Part shown: positions 17,983 through 28,148 of the stretch, piece by piece | Numbering within the stretch: position 1 is the first letter of the stretch | Layout of the letters: the number at the start of each line of letters is the position of its first letter | Source: Virgibacillus sp. NKC19-3 | GTDB taxonomy: Bacteria; Bacillota; Bacilli; Bacillales; Amphibacillaceae | Reading direction: 5' to 3' | Assembly (NCBI RefSeq): GCF_019837165.1 | Contig: NZ_JAGYHC010000001.1 | Span: forward strand, 496,001-560,000 | DNA length: 64,000 bases | The notes under the pieces: generated by a model | The model's database searches: none | Told to the model about the DNA's origin: nothing | What the model saw: the letters and a program-made list of their open reading frames with translations, nothing else | Program-made: the position numbers and the translations under genes

Positions 17983-19419
17983 ATGTCTACAAATTCTCAA
18001 ACATTATCACAACCTGATCCAAAGCGCTGGAAAGCACTATTTTTGCTTTGTTTTGCGAATTTCCTTGTGATGATGGATGCTGCGATTATTCAAATTGCCC
18101 TGCCATCTATCAAGGAAGCGCTCGGTTATAGTCAAGAAAATCTGCAATGGGTAATGAGTTCCTTTCTTATTTTCTTCGGAGGTTTTCTACTACTGGGTGG
18201 AAGGTTAGCGGATTTATTTGGAAATCGACGCATCTTTAATTTGGGTGTTATCGTTTTAATTGTGTCATCCTTGTTTGCAGGCTTAGCCTGGAGCGAAATG
18301 AGTTTAAATACTTTCAGGGCAGTTCAAGGACTGAGCTCTGCATTAATTGCCCCGGCTGCATTGGCCATGATTATGATCCTATTTTCTTCCAATGGTAAAG
18401 AAATGGGTAAAGCACTTGCCTTTTGGGGACTATCCGGAGCCGCTGGTGGAGCTTTAGGTATCGTGTTAGGCGGCGTTATTACAGAAGTTCTAGGTTGGCG
18501 CTGGACGCTATTGATCTATGTTCCACTTGGGATGATCGTGCTAATCTTGTCTCCAAGGCTTCTGCGAAAATCAGCACGCAAAGCAACCGGTCGTGTCGAT
18601 TATATTGGCGCCGTTTTAGTGACTGTTTCTTCCATGTTACTTGTTTATGGAATTGTAACAGCAGAGCATAGTGGTTGGCAGTCATCCAATACCATTGTTT
18701 CATTAGTTGTTGGAACTGTCTTGTTTCTTATTTTTCTTTTGGTACAGTCTAAGAAAAAAGAACCCCTTTTACCGCTCGATATATTCAAGACGCCTAATTT
18801 AGCTATAGGAAACATTTCGGTTTTCTTAATAGCTGCAGCATGGTTTCCACTTGTTTATATACTTGTTTTATATGTGCAGCAGGTCTTAGGGCTTTCTCCA
18901 TTTGTTGGAGCAATGGCTATGCTACCGATGCCTGCTTTTATGGCGATTTTCATGATATTTATAGCGGAAAAAGTGATGGACAAATTCGGCATTAAAAAGA
19001 CGATGATTACTGGATTTATCTTACTTGGTGTGGGGTCTGTTTTATTCTCACAAACGGCTACAGTGGAAGGGAATTATTGGACCAATGTGTTGTTGGCTTC
19101 ATTAATCGTATCTCTAGGTAATGCCCTTGCCTATTTACCTGCTACGACGGCATCTGTGTCAGAAGTCAAATCAGAAAGGTCCGGTATTGCATCCGGTTTA
19201 TACAATACCTTTTACCAAATTGGATCAGCAGTCGGTCTGGCTATACTGGTAGCCATTGCTGGAGCAGCAACTGCTTCTAGTACTGCTACATCGTCGGTAG
19301 TTGCTTTAAATGAAGGTTTCCAACAAGGCTTCTTTTGGGGTGGCATCATCGCGTTTGTGGGTGCTGTATTAGCACTTTTGTTTACTCGCTCACCAAAACA
19401 GAGAAAATCGAATAGATAA
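17983..19419 (+). CDS. MFS transporter, DHA2 (14-TMS) drug-efflux family
   Basis: 478 residues with about fourteen hydrophobic segments, of the EmrB/QacA type. Motif A-like GGRLADLFGNRR and motif C-like GALGIVLGGVITEVLGWRW are present. ATG at 17983 has GGAGG 11 bases upstream; the longer frame from 17935 (TTG) adds a basic stretch with no ribosome site. Proton-driven export of a toxic compound is the family role; the substrate is unknown. It may be read with osmC and grx or from its own promoter near 17935. Confidence 0.85.
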   Translation: MSTNSQTLSQPDPKRWKALFLLCFANFLVMMDAAIIQIALPSIKEALGYSQENLQWVMSSFLIFFGGFLLLGGRLADLFGNRRIFNLGVIVLIVSSLFAGLAWSEMSLNTFRAVQGLSSALIAPAALAMIMILFSSNGKEMGKALAFWGLSGAAGGALGIVLGGVITEVLGWRWTLLIYVPLGMIVLILSPRLLRKSARKATGRVDYIGAVLVTVSSMLLVYGIVTAEHSGWQSSNTIVSLVVGTVLFLIFLLVQSKKKEPLLPLDIFKTPNLAIGNISVFLIAAAWFPLVYILVLYVQQVLGLSPFVGAMAMLPMPAFMAIFMIFIAEKVMDKFGIKKTMITGFILLGVGSVLFSQTATVEGNYWTNVLLASLIVSLGNALAYLPATTASVSEVKSERSGIASGLYNTFYQIGSAVGLAILVAIAGAATASSTATSSVVALNEGFQQGFFWGGIIAFVGAVLALLFTRSPKQRKSNR

Positions 19420-19543
19420 AAAATGAAGGCTTGGGTTGACTAGCTTGAAATTTGATCAAAAATAAATTTGACAAATTTATTTCGTATTTTCAACATTTTT
19501 ATTAAACATTTCCGTAGTATTTAACGAAAAAAGGAGTTTTCTG

Positions 19544-19572
19544 TTGACAAATATACCTTATGGGGGTATAGT
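19544..19572 (+). promoter_or_regulatory. csoR promoter with CsoR operator
   Basis: TTGACA (19544-19549), 17 bases, TATAGT (19567-19572), with TACCTTATGGGGGTA (19554-19568) filling the spacer. This is the expected autoregulated promoter of csoR-copA-copZ and the reference for the three sister sites in the window. Confidence 0.8.
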
Positions 19573-19602
19573 ATAAGTATAAACGAAAAGGAAGTGATTC
19601 AT

Positions 19603-19905
19603 TTGGATAAATTCTTACGTGATCACCCGAGTACTCCAAGAACAGAAGCTGAGAAGGAAAAAACCATTACCCGCCTGAAACGCATAGAAGGTCAGGTTCG
19701 CGGGATACAGAAAATGGTAGAAGAGGATCGCTATTGTGTAGATATATTAGTACAAATTAGCGCTATTCAGTCCGCGTTAAAAAATGTCGGTTTCGCTGTC
19801 ACGGAACGACATATCAACCATTGTGTTAGTGATGCGATTAAACAAGGTGAAGGTGAAGAAACCATTCAAGAATTAATGAGCGTGTTAAAACAATTCTCGA
19901 AATAA
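19603..19905 (+). CDS. csoR: Copper-sensing repressor CsoR
   Basis: All-helical Cu(I)-sensing repressor that leaves DNA when copper binds. From the TTG at 19603 the protein is about 100 residues and its ligands fall at Cys45, His70 and Cys74, exactly the B. subtilis CsoR numbering; Tyr44 before the first Cys is kept too. The retained His separates copper-sensing CsoR from the persulfide sensor CstR. A GTG at 19594 is in frame but only 2 bases from the AAGG core. Followed by copA 9 bases on. Confidence 0.92.
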   Translation: MDKFLRDHPSTPRTEAEKEKTITRLKRIEGQVRGIQKMVEEDRYCVDILVQISAIQSALKNVGFAVTERHINHCVSDAIKQGEGEETIQELMSVLKQFSK

Positions 19906-19914
19906 GGGGGGATT

Positions 19915-22302
19915 ATGATGAGTGAAACAAACCATGCAACACTTGGTGTTACAGGTATGACCTGCGCTGCATGTTCCAATCGGATTGAAAAAGTGTTAAA
20001 TAAAATGGATGGCGTAGAAGCTAAAGTAAATTTAACCACAGAAAAAGCAACGGTAGACTATGACTCATCGAAAACGTCTATCGATGCTATTTCGAATAAA
20101 ATTGAAAAAGTCGGCTATGGTGTTTTAATGGAACAAGCAGAATTAGATGTCTTTGGCATGACCTGTGCTGCATGTTCAACCCGTATTGAAAAGGTATTGA
20201 ATAAGCAAGAAGGGGTTCAATCTGCAAGTGTCAATTTAACAACAGAAACGGCATCGGTCGAATATAACCCAGGTCTCACAGATACGCAAGCAATTATTGA
20301 TAAAATCAAACATGTAGGCTATGACGCAAAACCAAAAGCTGAAGCAGAAGAAAAACAATCGCATAAAGAAAAAGAAATAAAAACGATGAAGACGAAATTA
20401 ATTGTTTCGGCTGTGTTAACGGCACCACTCGTTGTAACTATGTTGGTTCATTTATTTAATATGAATATACCGGATATATTTATGAATCCGTGGTTCCAAT
20501 TTGCACTCGCAACACCGGTACAATTTATAATCGGCTGGCAATTTTACGTTGGTGCCTATAAAAACCTTCGTAATGGCGGGGCAAATATGGATGTGCTTGT
20601 TGCATTAGGTACGAGTGCGGCTTATTTCTATAGTTTATTCGAGGCATTTCGGACCATTGGCAATGCAGCGTACGAACCGCATTTGTATTTTGAAACAAGT
20701 GCTGTTGTTATTACGTTGATTTTATTTGGTAAATATTTAGAAACAAGAGCAAAGAGCCAGACAACGAATGCTCTATCCTCATTATTGAATTTACAGGCAA
20801 AAGAAGCTCGTGTTATACGAAATGGTGAGGAAATCATGACGCCAGTGGAGGAAGTTGTCGTTGGTGATCGGTTAGTTGTTAAACCAGGGGAGAAAATACC
20901 CGTTGACGGTATCATTGTAAAGGGGAGAACCTCTATCGATGAATCCATGATTACCGGGGAATCTATCCCGATTGAAAAGGACGTAGATGCTAATGTCATT
21001 GGTTCAACGATAAATAAAAACGGCGCTATTGAAATGGATGCAACGAAGGTTGGCAAAGACACAGCACTTGCCTCGATTGTGAAAGTGGTCGAGGAAGCAC
21101 AAGGGTCGAAAGCACCAATCCAGCGATTAGCCGATATCATTTCCGGTTATTTTGTACCGATCGTTGTAGGCATTGCTATTCTAACATTTATCGTATGGAT
21201 CGCGCTGGTCCAACCAGGTCAATTTGAATCTGCATTAGTTGCAGCGATTGCTGTTCTTGTTATTGCTTGTCCTTGTGCTTTGGGGCTAGCAACACCAACC
21301 TCCATTATGGTTGGTACAGGAAAGGGCGCAGAGAATGGTATTCTTTTTAAAGGTGGGGAGCACCTCGAGCGCACCCATGCGTTGAATGCAATCGTGTTGG
21401 ATAAAACGGGAACTATTACAAAGGGAAAACCTGAAGTAACAAACTTTACAGGCGATGAGGAAACCTTACAGTTACTCGCGAGTGCGGAAAAGGGTTCGGA
21501 ACACCCACTTGCAGAAGCTATTGTTGCCTATGCAACAGAGAAAGATATGGATTTCGATGAGGTCGATGAATTTCAATCTATACCCGGTCATGGTATTGAA
21601 GTAACGATTTCAGATCACCACATTCTTGTTGGAAATCGAAAACTAATGGAAGACCATCACGTTGATATTGGTAGTGCGGAACAAGCATTAATCGATTTCG
21701 AAGGGCAAGGCAAAACCGCCATGCTGATTGCTATTGATGGAACGTATCGTGGAATTGTTGCTGTGGCAGATACGATTAAAGAAACAGCTCCTCAAGCCAT
21801 AAGCGAGTTGCAAGATCAGGGCTTAGAAGTGATCATGTTAACAGGCGATAACGAGCGCACGGCACGCGCTATTGCGGAGCAAGTTGGCATCGATCAAGTA
21901 ATAGCACAAGTGTTACCGGAGGAAAAAGCGGATAAAGTAAAAGAAATTCAAGGAAAGGATAAGAAGGTTGCCATGGTTGGAGATGGGGTCAATGATGCCC
22001 CAGCACTTGCTATTGCTGATATCGGAATTGCCATTGGAACTGGTACAGAAGTGGCTATCGAAGCTGCTGACATTACGATTCTTGGTGGCGAGCTATTGCT
22101 TATACCGAAAGCTATTAAAATCAGCCATGCAACAATTCGAAATATCCGCCAAAACCTCTTCTGGGCATTTGGTTATAATACAGCAGGGATTCCAGTTGCT
22201 GCGATTGGATTACTTGCGCCATGGGTTGCCGGTGCAGCAATGGCACTAAGTTCGGTGAGTGTTGTTTCTAACTCCCTCCGCTTGAAGCGGGTTAAGATAT
22301 AA
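19915..22302 (+). CDS. copA: Cu(I)-exporting P1B-1 ATPase CopA
   Basis: Membrane copper exporter, 795 residues. Two N-terminal heavy-metal domains with MTCAAC motifs (Cys17/20 and Cys84/87), eight membrane segments, channel motif CPC at 452-454, phosphorylated Asp496 in [18 protein letters not shown] and [10 protein letters not shown]. Two HMA domains and CPC are the Bacillus CopA hallmarks. Ribosome site AAGGGGGG before tandem ATGs (19915, 19918). Second gene of csoR-copA-copZ, controlled by the operator at 19554. Confidence 0.96.
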   Translation: MMSETNHATLGVTGMTCAACSNRIEKVLNKMDGVEAKVNLTTEKATVDYDSSKTSIDAISNKIEKVGYGVLMEQAELDVFGMTCAACSTRIEKVLNKQEGVQSASVNLTTETASVEYNPGLTDTQAIIDKIKHVGYDAKPKAEAEEKQSHKEKEIKTMKTKLIVSAVLTAPLVVTMLVHLFNMNIPDIFMNPWFQFALATPVQFIIGWQFYVGAYKNLRNGGANMDVLVALGTSAAYFYSLFEAFRTIGNAAYEPHLYFETSAVVITLILFGKYLETRAKSQTTNALSSLLNLQAKEARVIRNGEEIMTPVEEVVVGDRLVVKPGEKIPVDGIIVKGRTSIDESMITGESIPIEKDVDANVIGSTINKNGAIEMDATKVGKDTALASIVKVVEEAQGSKAPIQRLADIISGYFVPIVVGIAILTFIVWIALVQPGQFESALVAAIAVLVIACPCALGLATPTSIMVGTGKGAENGILFKGGEHLERTHALNAIVLDKTGTITKGKPEVTNFTGDEETLQLLASAEKGSEHPLAEAIVAYATEKDMDFDEVDEFQSIPGHGIEVTISDHHILVGNRKLMEDHHVDIGSAEQALIDFEGQGKTAMLIAIDGTYRGIVAVADTIKETAPQAISELQDQGLEVIMLTGDNERTARAIAEQVGIDQVIAQVLPEEKADKVKEIQGKDKKVAMVGDGVNDAPALAIADIGIAIGTGTEVAIEAADITILGGELLLIPKAIKISHATIRNIRQNLFWAFGYNTAGIPVAAIGLLAPWVAGAAMALSSVSVVSNSLRLKRVKI

Positions 22303-22334
22303 TTTTTATAAACCTTTAAAGGAGGTGAAAAAGC

Positions 22335-22544
22335 ATGGAACAAAAAACTCTAGATGTTCAAGGCATGTCATGTGGCCATTGCAAAATGTCCGTTGAAGGC
22401 GCATTAAATGAATTAGATGGTGTATCAACAGCTGAAGTTAATTTAGAAAAAGGCATTGTCGATGTTACGTTTGACGCATCAAAAGTAACCCTTGAGACAA
22501 TGAAAGAGGCTGTTGAAGATCAAGGCTATGATGTTAGTGCCTAA
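22335..22544 (+). CDS. copZ: Copper chaperone CopZ
   Basis: 69-residue ferredoxin-like metallochaperone that passes Cu(I) to CopA. Motif GMSCGHCKMSVEGAL near residue 10 contains the CxxC pair; length and fold pattern match CopZ. AAAGGAGGTG ribosome site, 32 bases after copA. A terminator follows eight bases after the stop. Confidence 0.95.
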   Translation: MEQKTLDVQGMSCGHCKMSVEGALNELDGVSTAEVNLEKGIVDVTFDASKVTLETMKEAVEDQGYDVSA

Positions 22545-22551
22545 CTATAGG

Positions 22552-22592
22552 AAAAAAGCTGGTTTTCTGCTTGGAAAATCAGCTTTTTTATG
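22552..22592 (+). terminator. Terminator of csoR-copA-copZ
   Basis: A 16-bp stem (22552-22567 with 22574-22589) with a single G-T position, 6-base loop, ending in six T. Closes the copper operon. Confidence 0.9.
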
Positions 22593-22832
22593 TATAAAAA
22601 AGGTAGGGAAAGGTTTTGAATAGGTGAGGACATTAATGAGGATTCGGCATTAGTAAAAGTCGATCGTGGTATTATAATAGGAAGCCAACACGGGTGTATG
22701 AACACACCTGATGAATATGCTTCATTTACACTAAAGTTATTTCAAAACTACCTACGTTCGATTATAATAAAGTTAAATACCCACGGTTTTTTCAAGTGTT
22801 TTTATTCCGACAATTTTTCTGGAGAGAAGGAA

Positions 22833-23690
22833 ATGTTAATGGATGAGCTTGTTCAGCTTGAAGATATTAGTAAAGGATACACGAATAAAAATGTGCTACA
22901 TCATATTTCTTTAGAGATCAATAAAAACCAAATTGTTGCAATTCTAGGAGGAAATGGTGTTGGGAAAAGTACTCTATTAAGAATAATAGCAGGTATTCAA
23001 CGACCTAGTTCAGGTAAGGTTAACTACTATAACAAAGCAATTAATATTGGATATGTTCCTGAACGATTCCCCAATCTTATTCGCTTCACACCAGGGGAAT
23101 ATTTAAACTACATAGGAAAAATAAGCGGAATTCCTGAATCTTTACGTAATAGAACTATTTCCGATTTTCTACATCGCTTTCAACTAGAGGAATTAAATAA
23201 TCAATGGGTTATGAACTTGTCAAAAGGAAGTATTCAAAAAGTTGGAATTATCCAAGCTATAATGCAAAAACCAGGACTATTAATTTTGGATGAACCCATT
23301 TCCGGCCTTGATTCCCATGCACAGCAAGAATTGATCGGTATTATGAAAGAGCTGAAAGAGGAAGGAACTACAGTCTTACTAACATATCATGAATCTAATA
23401 TCCTTGAGAACGTTGTAGATACTGCTTATAATTTAAATAATGGTCATCTTTCAAAGACAAATGCTGCTTTACAGAAAGAATCGATTAAATTATTGAGCGT
23501 AGAAAATATAGCAGATTCCTATGTTATTCAATGGAACGAAGTACTTTATATGGAGAAAAGAGGAAATAGTCTATTATTATTTGTTCATTTAAGAAACAGT
23601 GACAAAATACTATACAGGATTCTTCAATTACAAGGTAGTATTCGTAGTGTAGAAACAATAGACACGCTTAAGGGAAAGTTTCAAGAATGA
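22833..23690 (+). CDS. ABC transporter ATP-binding protein
   Basis: ATPase subunit of a small two-gene ABC system. 285 residues with Walker A GGNGVGKST, a signature reading LSKGS instead of LSGGQ, Walker B LLILDEP and an H-loop TYHES. The last ~70 residues form an extra regulatory-like tail. ATG at 22833 (GGAGA 8 bases upstream) or 22839 (GAAGG 8 upstream); the frame runs back to 22698 but those 45 residues have no ribosome site and no family match. TATAAT at 22669 may be its -10. Paired with a membrane protein at 23752. Substrate unknown. Confidence 0.85.
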   Translation: MLMDELVQLEDISKGYTNKNVLHHISLEINKNQIVAILGGNGVGKSTLLRIIAGIQRPSSGKVNYYNKAINIGYVPERFPNLIRFTPGEYLNYIGKISGIPESLRNRTISDFLHRFQLEELNNQWVMNLSKGSIQKVGIIQAIMQKPGLLILDEPISGLDSHAQQELIGIMKELKEEGTTVLLTYHESNILENVVDTAYNLNNGHLSKTNAALQKESIKLLSVENIADSYVIQWNEVLYMEKRGNSLLLFVHLRNSDKILYRILQLQGSIRSVETIDTLKGKFQE

Positions 23691-23751
23691 GGTTGAATAG
23701 AATCTATTAAATGTATCCCGGATCATTTCTATTATCTTAAGGAGCGATTTT

Positions 23752-24453
23752 TTGAAACATCTTATTAAATATAGTTTGCATGACTACATCCGTTCTCATA
23801 AATATTTCCCACCTATTGCGGTTTTTTTTATTTTAATTTTTGTATTTTATACCTATACGCCCAATCCAATCATTGATAGTTATGCAGCAACTGCATTCAT
23901 TTTATATATGATATCTGCCTGGCTATGTATCAGTATTTTATCCCTTGATCCGCCAGTTCAAGGACAAATTATGATGCTTCATATTGGAAGTTGGAGTCGT
24001 TACTATATATCAAAATTAATTTCAGTGGGGATCATTTCTATCGTACTTACGATTTATGCTTTCGTATATCCAATTATTTTTAATATGTTTACTGAAACGG
24101 TGACGCTTACGATTGGTTTGGTCTCACTCGTAAACCATATTTTTTTAGCTATATTAGGGATAAGTGTTGCAAGCTTATTTAGTAAAATCATAATGAAAAG
24201 TGTTGTTAATTCTTTTGGAGGATTAGCCCTTACTATTGTTGTTTCCATAGCAGCTCTAGGAATCTATGATGTCTTACCTTCATTTATTAAAAATATCGTT
24301 TGGATTATCCCACCTGCAGCAATCACACAAGTCCCATTAACGAATTGGAATGGTGAAAGTATCTTGAATCTTTCAATGTTCCCATTTATTTGGGTCATCT
24401 TTTACGCACTAGTCATTTTATATTTGTTCTTAAAGTTAGCAAAACGATGTTAA
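23752..24453 (+). CDS. ABC-2-type membrane protein, partner of the ATPase
   Basis: 233 residues with six hydrophobic segments and no soluble domain, in keeping with a compact ABC-2 exporter permease. TTG start set by AAGGAG seven bases upstream. It follows the ATPase by 61 bases. No closer family is recognised; bacteriocin self-protection or small-molecule export would both fit. Confidence 0.75.
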   Translation: MKHLIKYSLHDYIRSHKYFPPIAVFFILIFVFYTYTPNPIIDSYAATAFILYMISAWLCISILSLDPPVQGQIMMLHIGSWSRYYISKLISVGIISIVLTIYAFVYPIIFNMFTETVTLTIGLVSLVNHIFLAILGISVASLFSKIIMKSVVNSFGGLALTIVVSIAALGIYDVLPSFIKNIVWIIPPAAITQVPLTNWNGESILNLSMFPFIWVIFYALVILYLFLKLAKRC

Positions 24454-24515
24454 AACGTTAATACATTATTTTGGTCTTAATTCCTGATGGGTCAAAAGAG
24501 ATGATATACTAAATA

Positions 24516-24570
24516 CTCCCTTCATAGCAGGAGAGAATTTTTATTATTTCTTAGTCTGCTATAAAGGGAG
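24516..24570. repeat. Large imperfect stem-loop in intergenic DNA
   Basis: Fifteen-base arms CTCCCTTCATAGCAG (24516-24530) and CTGCTATAAAGGGAG (24556-24570) pair at 14 of 15 positions around a 25-base A/T-rich loop. No T-run follows on either strand, so it is not a standard terminator. It lies between the ABC genes and the convergent dehydrogenase. Confidence 0.6.
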
Positions 24571-24664
24571 CATATCAAACGACGGAAAGCCATCTTTTTT
24601 AAATTAGGAAACGTTTCGTTTTTGACTCTATCACCATCGTTATAACAATGGTATGTAAGCAAGG

Positions 24665-25399
24665 TTAAGCGGATAATCCTCCATCTACTGGCATCAAAAC
24701 ACCATTTACATAAGAAGCTTCATCTGAAAATAAAAATGTGACGACAGATGCAATTTCCTCTGCTGTTGCCATTCGCTGCATCGGTGCAGCCCCTTCCTCA
24801 TCTGAAGATGCCATGTCTTTTATCATATCCGTCTTCACTCCACCTGGACAGACAGCATTTACACGTATCCCCTTTGCACCATATTCATGTGCAGCTGTTA
24901 ATGTCATACCGACAAGCGCATGTTTGGTTGCGCCATAGGTTCCAAGATAAGGCTCAGCCCTTATTCCTGCATGGGAGGATCCGTTGACAATGATACCGGA
25001 TTGTTGCGCTTCCATTACGTGAAGGACGTATTTTAATCCAAGGAAAGCCCCTCTTAAATTAATGGCCACAACGCGGTCAAATTCTGTTTCCCCAGTTTCA
25101 TGCAATAACGAAGGCTGCTGCAGGACACCGGCATTATTATGAAAAAAGTCGATACGCCCCATCTTTTGTTGTGCTTCGTTTACATATGCTTTGACATCAT
25201 CTACATCAGCGACATTCGCAACAATTCCATGTGCTTTTCCGCCAGCTTGCTGAATACGTTCAACGGCTTCGTCAAGCATCTTTTCATTATAATCAACCAA
25301 TAAAACCTTGACACCAAGACTTCCTAATTTTTCTGCGGTTGCACGACCAATTCCGCTTCCTGCTCCTGTTATAATGGCTGTTTTCCCTGCAAAGCTCAT
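24665..25399 (-). CDS. Short-chain dehydrogenase/reductase (SDR)
   Basis: NAD(P)-dependent alcohol/ketone oxidoreductase, 244 residues. Rossmann motif TGAGSGIGRA near residue 11, NNAG, the catalytic Ser of NGSSHAG, and YGATK with catalytic Tyr and Lys; the C-terminus VNGVLMPVDGG is typical of classical SDRs. ATG at 25399 is chosen (AAGGAGAG upstream); the longer frame would overlap the esterase. Last gene of a monooxygenase-esterase-SDR set, where it may oxidise an alcohol to the ketone substrate or handle the released hydroxy acid. Confidence 0.88.
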   Translation of the reverse strand: MSFAGKTAIITGAGSGIGRATAEKLGSLGVKVLLVDYNEKMLDEAVERIQQAGGKAHGIVANVADVDDVKAYVNEAQQKMGRIDFFHNNAGVLQQPSLLHETGETEFDRVVAINLRGAFLGLKYVLHVMEAQQSGIIVNGSSHAGIRAEPYLGTYGATKHALVGMTLTAAHEYGAKGIRVNAVCPGGVKTDMIKDMASSDEEGAAPMQRMATAEEIASVVTFLFSDEASYVNGVLMPVDGGLSA

Positions 25400-25443
25400 A
25401 TTGCTTCTCTCCTTGTTTTCTGAATTTATGAAGCTGAGATAAT

Positions 25444-26391
25444 TCATGTAAGTTGGTTAGGGTTGGATGCAAATGCTTGTTTTAATCCATTTGACGCTTG
25501 TTCAATGGCTTCCTGACTTTTTGTTAATGCACCAGGCATAGAGAAAAAGCCATGAATCATACCCGTATAGCGAGTGGCTTCAACTGGAGTACCTTCTGTT
25601 TTAAGTCGCTCAGCATAGGCTTCCCCCTCATCACGTAACGGATCATGTTCGGCTGTAATAATCAAAGCTGGGGGTAAATGCTTGAGATCATTCGCTCTTA
25701 ATGGAGATGCATATGGATGTTTGCCATCTTCTTCATGATGCAAATAGTGATTCCAGAACCAGATCATATTGTCTTTGGTTAAAAAATACCCTTCTGCATT
25801 GTCTTGATACGAAGTGGTATCAAATCTGTGATCGGTAATTGGATAAATTAATAGTTGGTGGCAAAGGGTGAATGTTTTTTTATCTCGAACCATCAATGTG
25901 ACTGCAGCTGCAAGATTTCCACCTGCACTATCACCACCGACAGCAACCTTTTCTGGATTCACATGAAGCTCAGAGGCATTTTCAACGACCCACTTTATCG
26001 CAGCATATGCATCTTCAAGTGCTGATGGAAATTTATGTTCCGGTGCTAAACGATAATCTACGGATATAACGACACAATTCACTCGATTTGCTAGCATACG
26101 GCAAGGAATATCTGCATATTCAAGATCACCTATGACCCAGCCGCCACCATGATAATAGACCAAGGCTGGAAGAGGATTGTCGCCAACTGGAGTGTAAATA
26201 CGGACTGGTATTTTTCCACTAGGTCCTGGAATAAGATGATCTTCTACCCTTTCTACAGGTTCAGGCTCACCAGTTAAAAAACGCATATCGTTCGTCTGTC
26301 TAGCTTCTTCAAGAGTGAGAGTGTGCATTGGTGGAATTTCTGCGCCATCCATTTGTTCCAATAGAAATTTTAATTGAGGGTCAAGTGTCAT
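25444..26391 (-). CDS. Alpha/beta hydrolase, HSL-family esterase
   Basis: Carboxylesterase of 315 residues, hormone-sensitive-lipase family: oxyanion motif HGGGW (81-85), nucleophile Ser155 in GDSAGG, catalytic Asp in a DPLRDEG motif and His in MIHGFF. No signal peptide, so cytoplasmic. Placed between a Baeyer-Villiger monooxygenase and an SDR in one transcript, it probably hydrolyses the ester or lactone made by the monooxygenase. Confidence 0.9.
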   Translation of the reverse strand: MTLDPQLKFLLEQMDGAEIPPMHTLTLEEARQTNDMRFLTGEPEPVERVEDHLIPGPSGKIPVRIYTPVGDNPLPALVYYHGGGWVIGDLEYADIPCRMLANRVNCVVISVDYRLAPEHKFPSALEDAYAAIKWVVENASELHVNPEKVAVGGDSAGGNLAAAVTLMVRDKKTFTLCHQLLIYPITDHRFDTTSYQDNAEGYFLTKDNMIWFWNHYLHHEEDGKHPYASPLRANDLKHLPPALIITAEHDPLRDEGEAYAERLKTEGTPVEATRYTGMIHGFFSMPGALTKSQEAIEQASNGLKQAFASNPNQLT

Positions 26392-26428
26392 ATTTTCTAC
26401 CTCCTAAATGTTTGATAATGTTTTCATT

Positions 26429-28075
26429 TTAATAAACAACTTTTTGTGAGGAAGTCATGTTAAACCCTTCATAATTCGAAGCGGCCACTTTATTGCATAT
26501 CTGTCCATAGGTTCCAAAACCACCAAGGTAAATGAGGAATCCCCTTGGTTTTCCGGCAATATTTGCACCAGTATACCAAGAATCGGTTTTTGGAAAAAGT
26601 GTTGCGTCCGCCACATCTTTACAATGTTTACTCCATGATTCTTCAGCTTCAACATTGGCTTCTATCGTATCCAAGTTGTGTTTTTGCAGATAGCAAATGC
26701 AATCTGTAATCCAATCAACATGTTGCTCAATAGCTGTCGGCATATTCACTAATACCGACGGGCTTTCGGGTCCAGTAATCATAAAGAAATTAGGGAATCC
26801 AGCGGTAGCAATGCCAAGGTATGTTCTAACTTTGGCACCGTTCTCCCATTTACGCCTAAGTGATAACCCTTCTTTACCTCGGATATCAATTTTAAATAAT
26901 GGGCCAGTCATTCCATCGTATCCGGTGGCGAAAACGAGACTATCTAATTGATAATCAGCATTTCTTGTTCGAAGTCCTTGCGGTGTGATTTCTTCAATAG
27001 GTGTTTCCTTTACATCAACCAAGGTTACATTCTCACGATTGTATGTCTCATAATAGTTTGTATCAAATATTGGACGTTTTGTGCCATAGTAATATGTTGG
27101 TTGAAGTTTTTCAGCTGTATTTGGATCGTTGACGGTGTCTTTGATTTTAGAACGAATAAAATTAGCTGCAGTTTCATTAGCCGCTTCATTTATGGTTATA
27201 TCTTTATAGGATAAAGGGAAGGAAAAACCACCTTTTTCCCAAGCCTCTTCATAAATCTTTTCACGTTCTTCAGGCGTATCTTCCAGCGCGGAACGATCCC
27301 GTAACTTTTCAGGTATGCCACTAACGGATTCAAATAATTGTTTCCTAATCTCACTATAATGATCTTTCGCTTTCCTTATAAAGGATGAATCGTAAGCATG
27401 ATTCCTAGCTGGAACGGTATACTGTGGTGTTCGCTGAAACACGATAAGATGATCTGCCTCTCCAGCTATAGCGGGAATAGACTGGATTCCACTTGATCCC
27501 GTTCCAATGACACCGACTTGTTTACCTTTGAAATCTACTTTCTCATGTGGCCAATTCCCTGTATGATACCATTCTCCTTTAAAGTCATCCAACCCCTTAA
27601 ATGCTGGGACATTTGCAGTTGATAAACAACCAGCTCCCGAAATGAAATAAGTTGCCAAAACGCTTGTACCATCATCTTTGTAAATCTTCCACTTATTCAT
27701 GTTTTCATCGTAATGAGCAGCGGAAATTCGCGTATTAAATTGGATGTCACGGCGCAAATCAAATTTATCCGCTACAAAATTTAGATAACGAAGTATTTCC
27801 TGCTGCTCAGGGAACCTAGAAGTCCATGTCCACTCTTCATACAATTCTTTAGAAAATGTATAATTATAATAGATACTCTCTGAATCGCAGCGTGCTCCTG
27901 GGTACCGATTCCAATACCAAACACCACCTACACCTTCACCTGCCTCGTAGACTTGTGTGGTTAAACCAGCATTACGCAGACGATACAGCATATATAATCC
28001 GGAAAAACCTGCACCAATCACCACTGCATCATAATCAGTAGGCTGATTGTGCTTATCACTTTGTTGAGATATCAT
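26429..28075 (-). CDS. Baeyer-Villiger flavin monooxygenase
   Basis: FAD- and NADPH-dependent enzyme inserting oxygen next to a ketone to give an ester or lactone. 548 residues: FAD Rossmann motif GAGFSG (21-26), GGVWYWNRYPGARCD (50-64), the type I BVMO fingerprint FKGEWYHTGNWP (165-176), and a second nucleotide motif GTGSSG (191-196). Closest recognisable relatives are cyclohexanone- and phenylacetone-type monooxygenases. First gene of a three-gene set with esterase and SDR. Natural ketone substrate unknown. Confidence 0.92.
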   Translation of the reverse strand: MISQQSDKHNQPTDYDAVVIGAGFSGLYMLYRLRNAGLTTQVYEAGEGVGGVWYWNRYPGARCDSESIYYNYTFSKELYEEWTWTSRFPEQQEILRYLNFVADKFDLRRDIQFNTRISAAHYDENMNKWKIYKDDGTSVLATYFISGAGCLSTANVPAFKGLDDFKGEWYHTGNWPHEKVDFKGKQVGVIGTGSSGIQSIPAIAGEADHLIVFQRTPQYTVPARNHAYDSSFIRKAKDHYSEIRKQLFESVSGIPEKLRDRSALEDTPEEREKIYEEAWEKGGFSFPLSYKDITINEAANETAANFIRSKIKDTVNDPNTAEKLQPTYYYGTKRPIFDTNYYETYNRENVTLVDVKETPIEEITPQGLRTRNADYQLDSLVFATGYDGMTGPLFKIDIRGKEGLSLRRKWENGAKVRTYLGIATAGFPNFFMITGPESPSVLVNMPTAIEQHVDWITDCICYLQKHNLDTIEANVEAEESWSKHCKDVADATLFPKTDSWYTGANIAGKPRGFLIYLGGFGTYGQICNKVAASNYEGFNMTSSQKVVY

Positions 28076-28148
28076 TTATGTTCCTCCTCTCGTTAAATGT
28101 AGGAAATAACTTTTAAGCTCAACTTTAGCATATACTAATTATATATTT

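Noticed and set aside
22698-22832. 45-residue N-terminal extension of the ABC ATPase
   Set aside because: No ribosome site at 22698 and the extension does not resemble ABC proteins; a good site precedes 22833.
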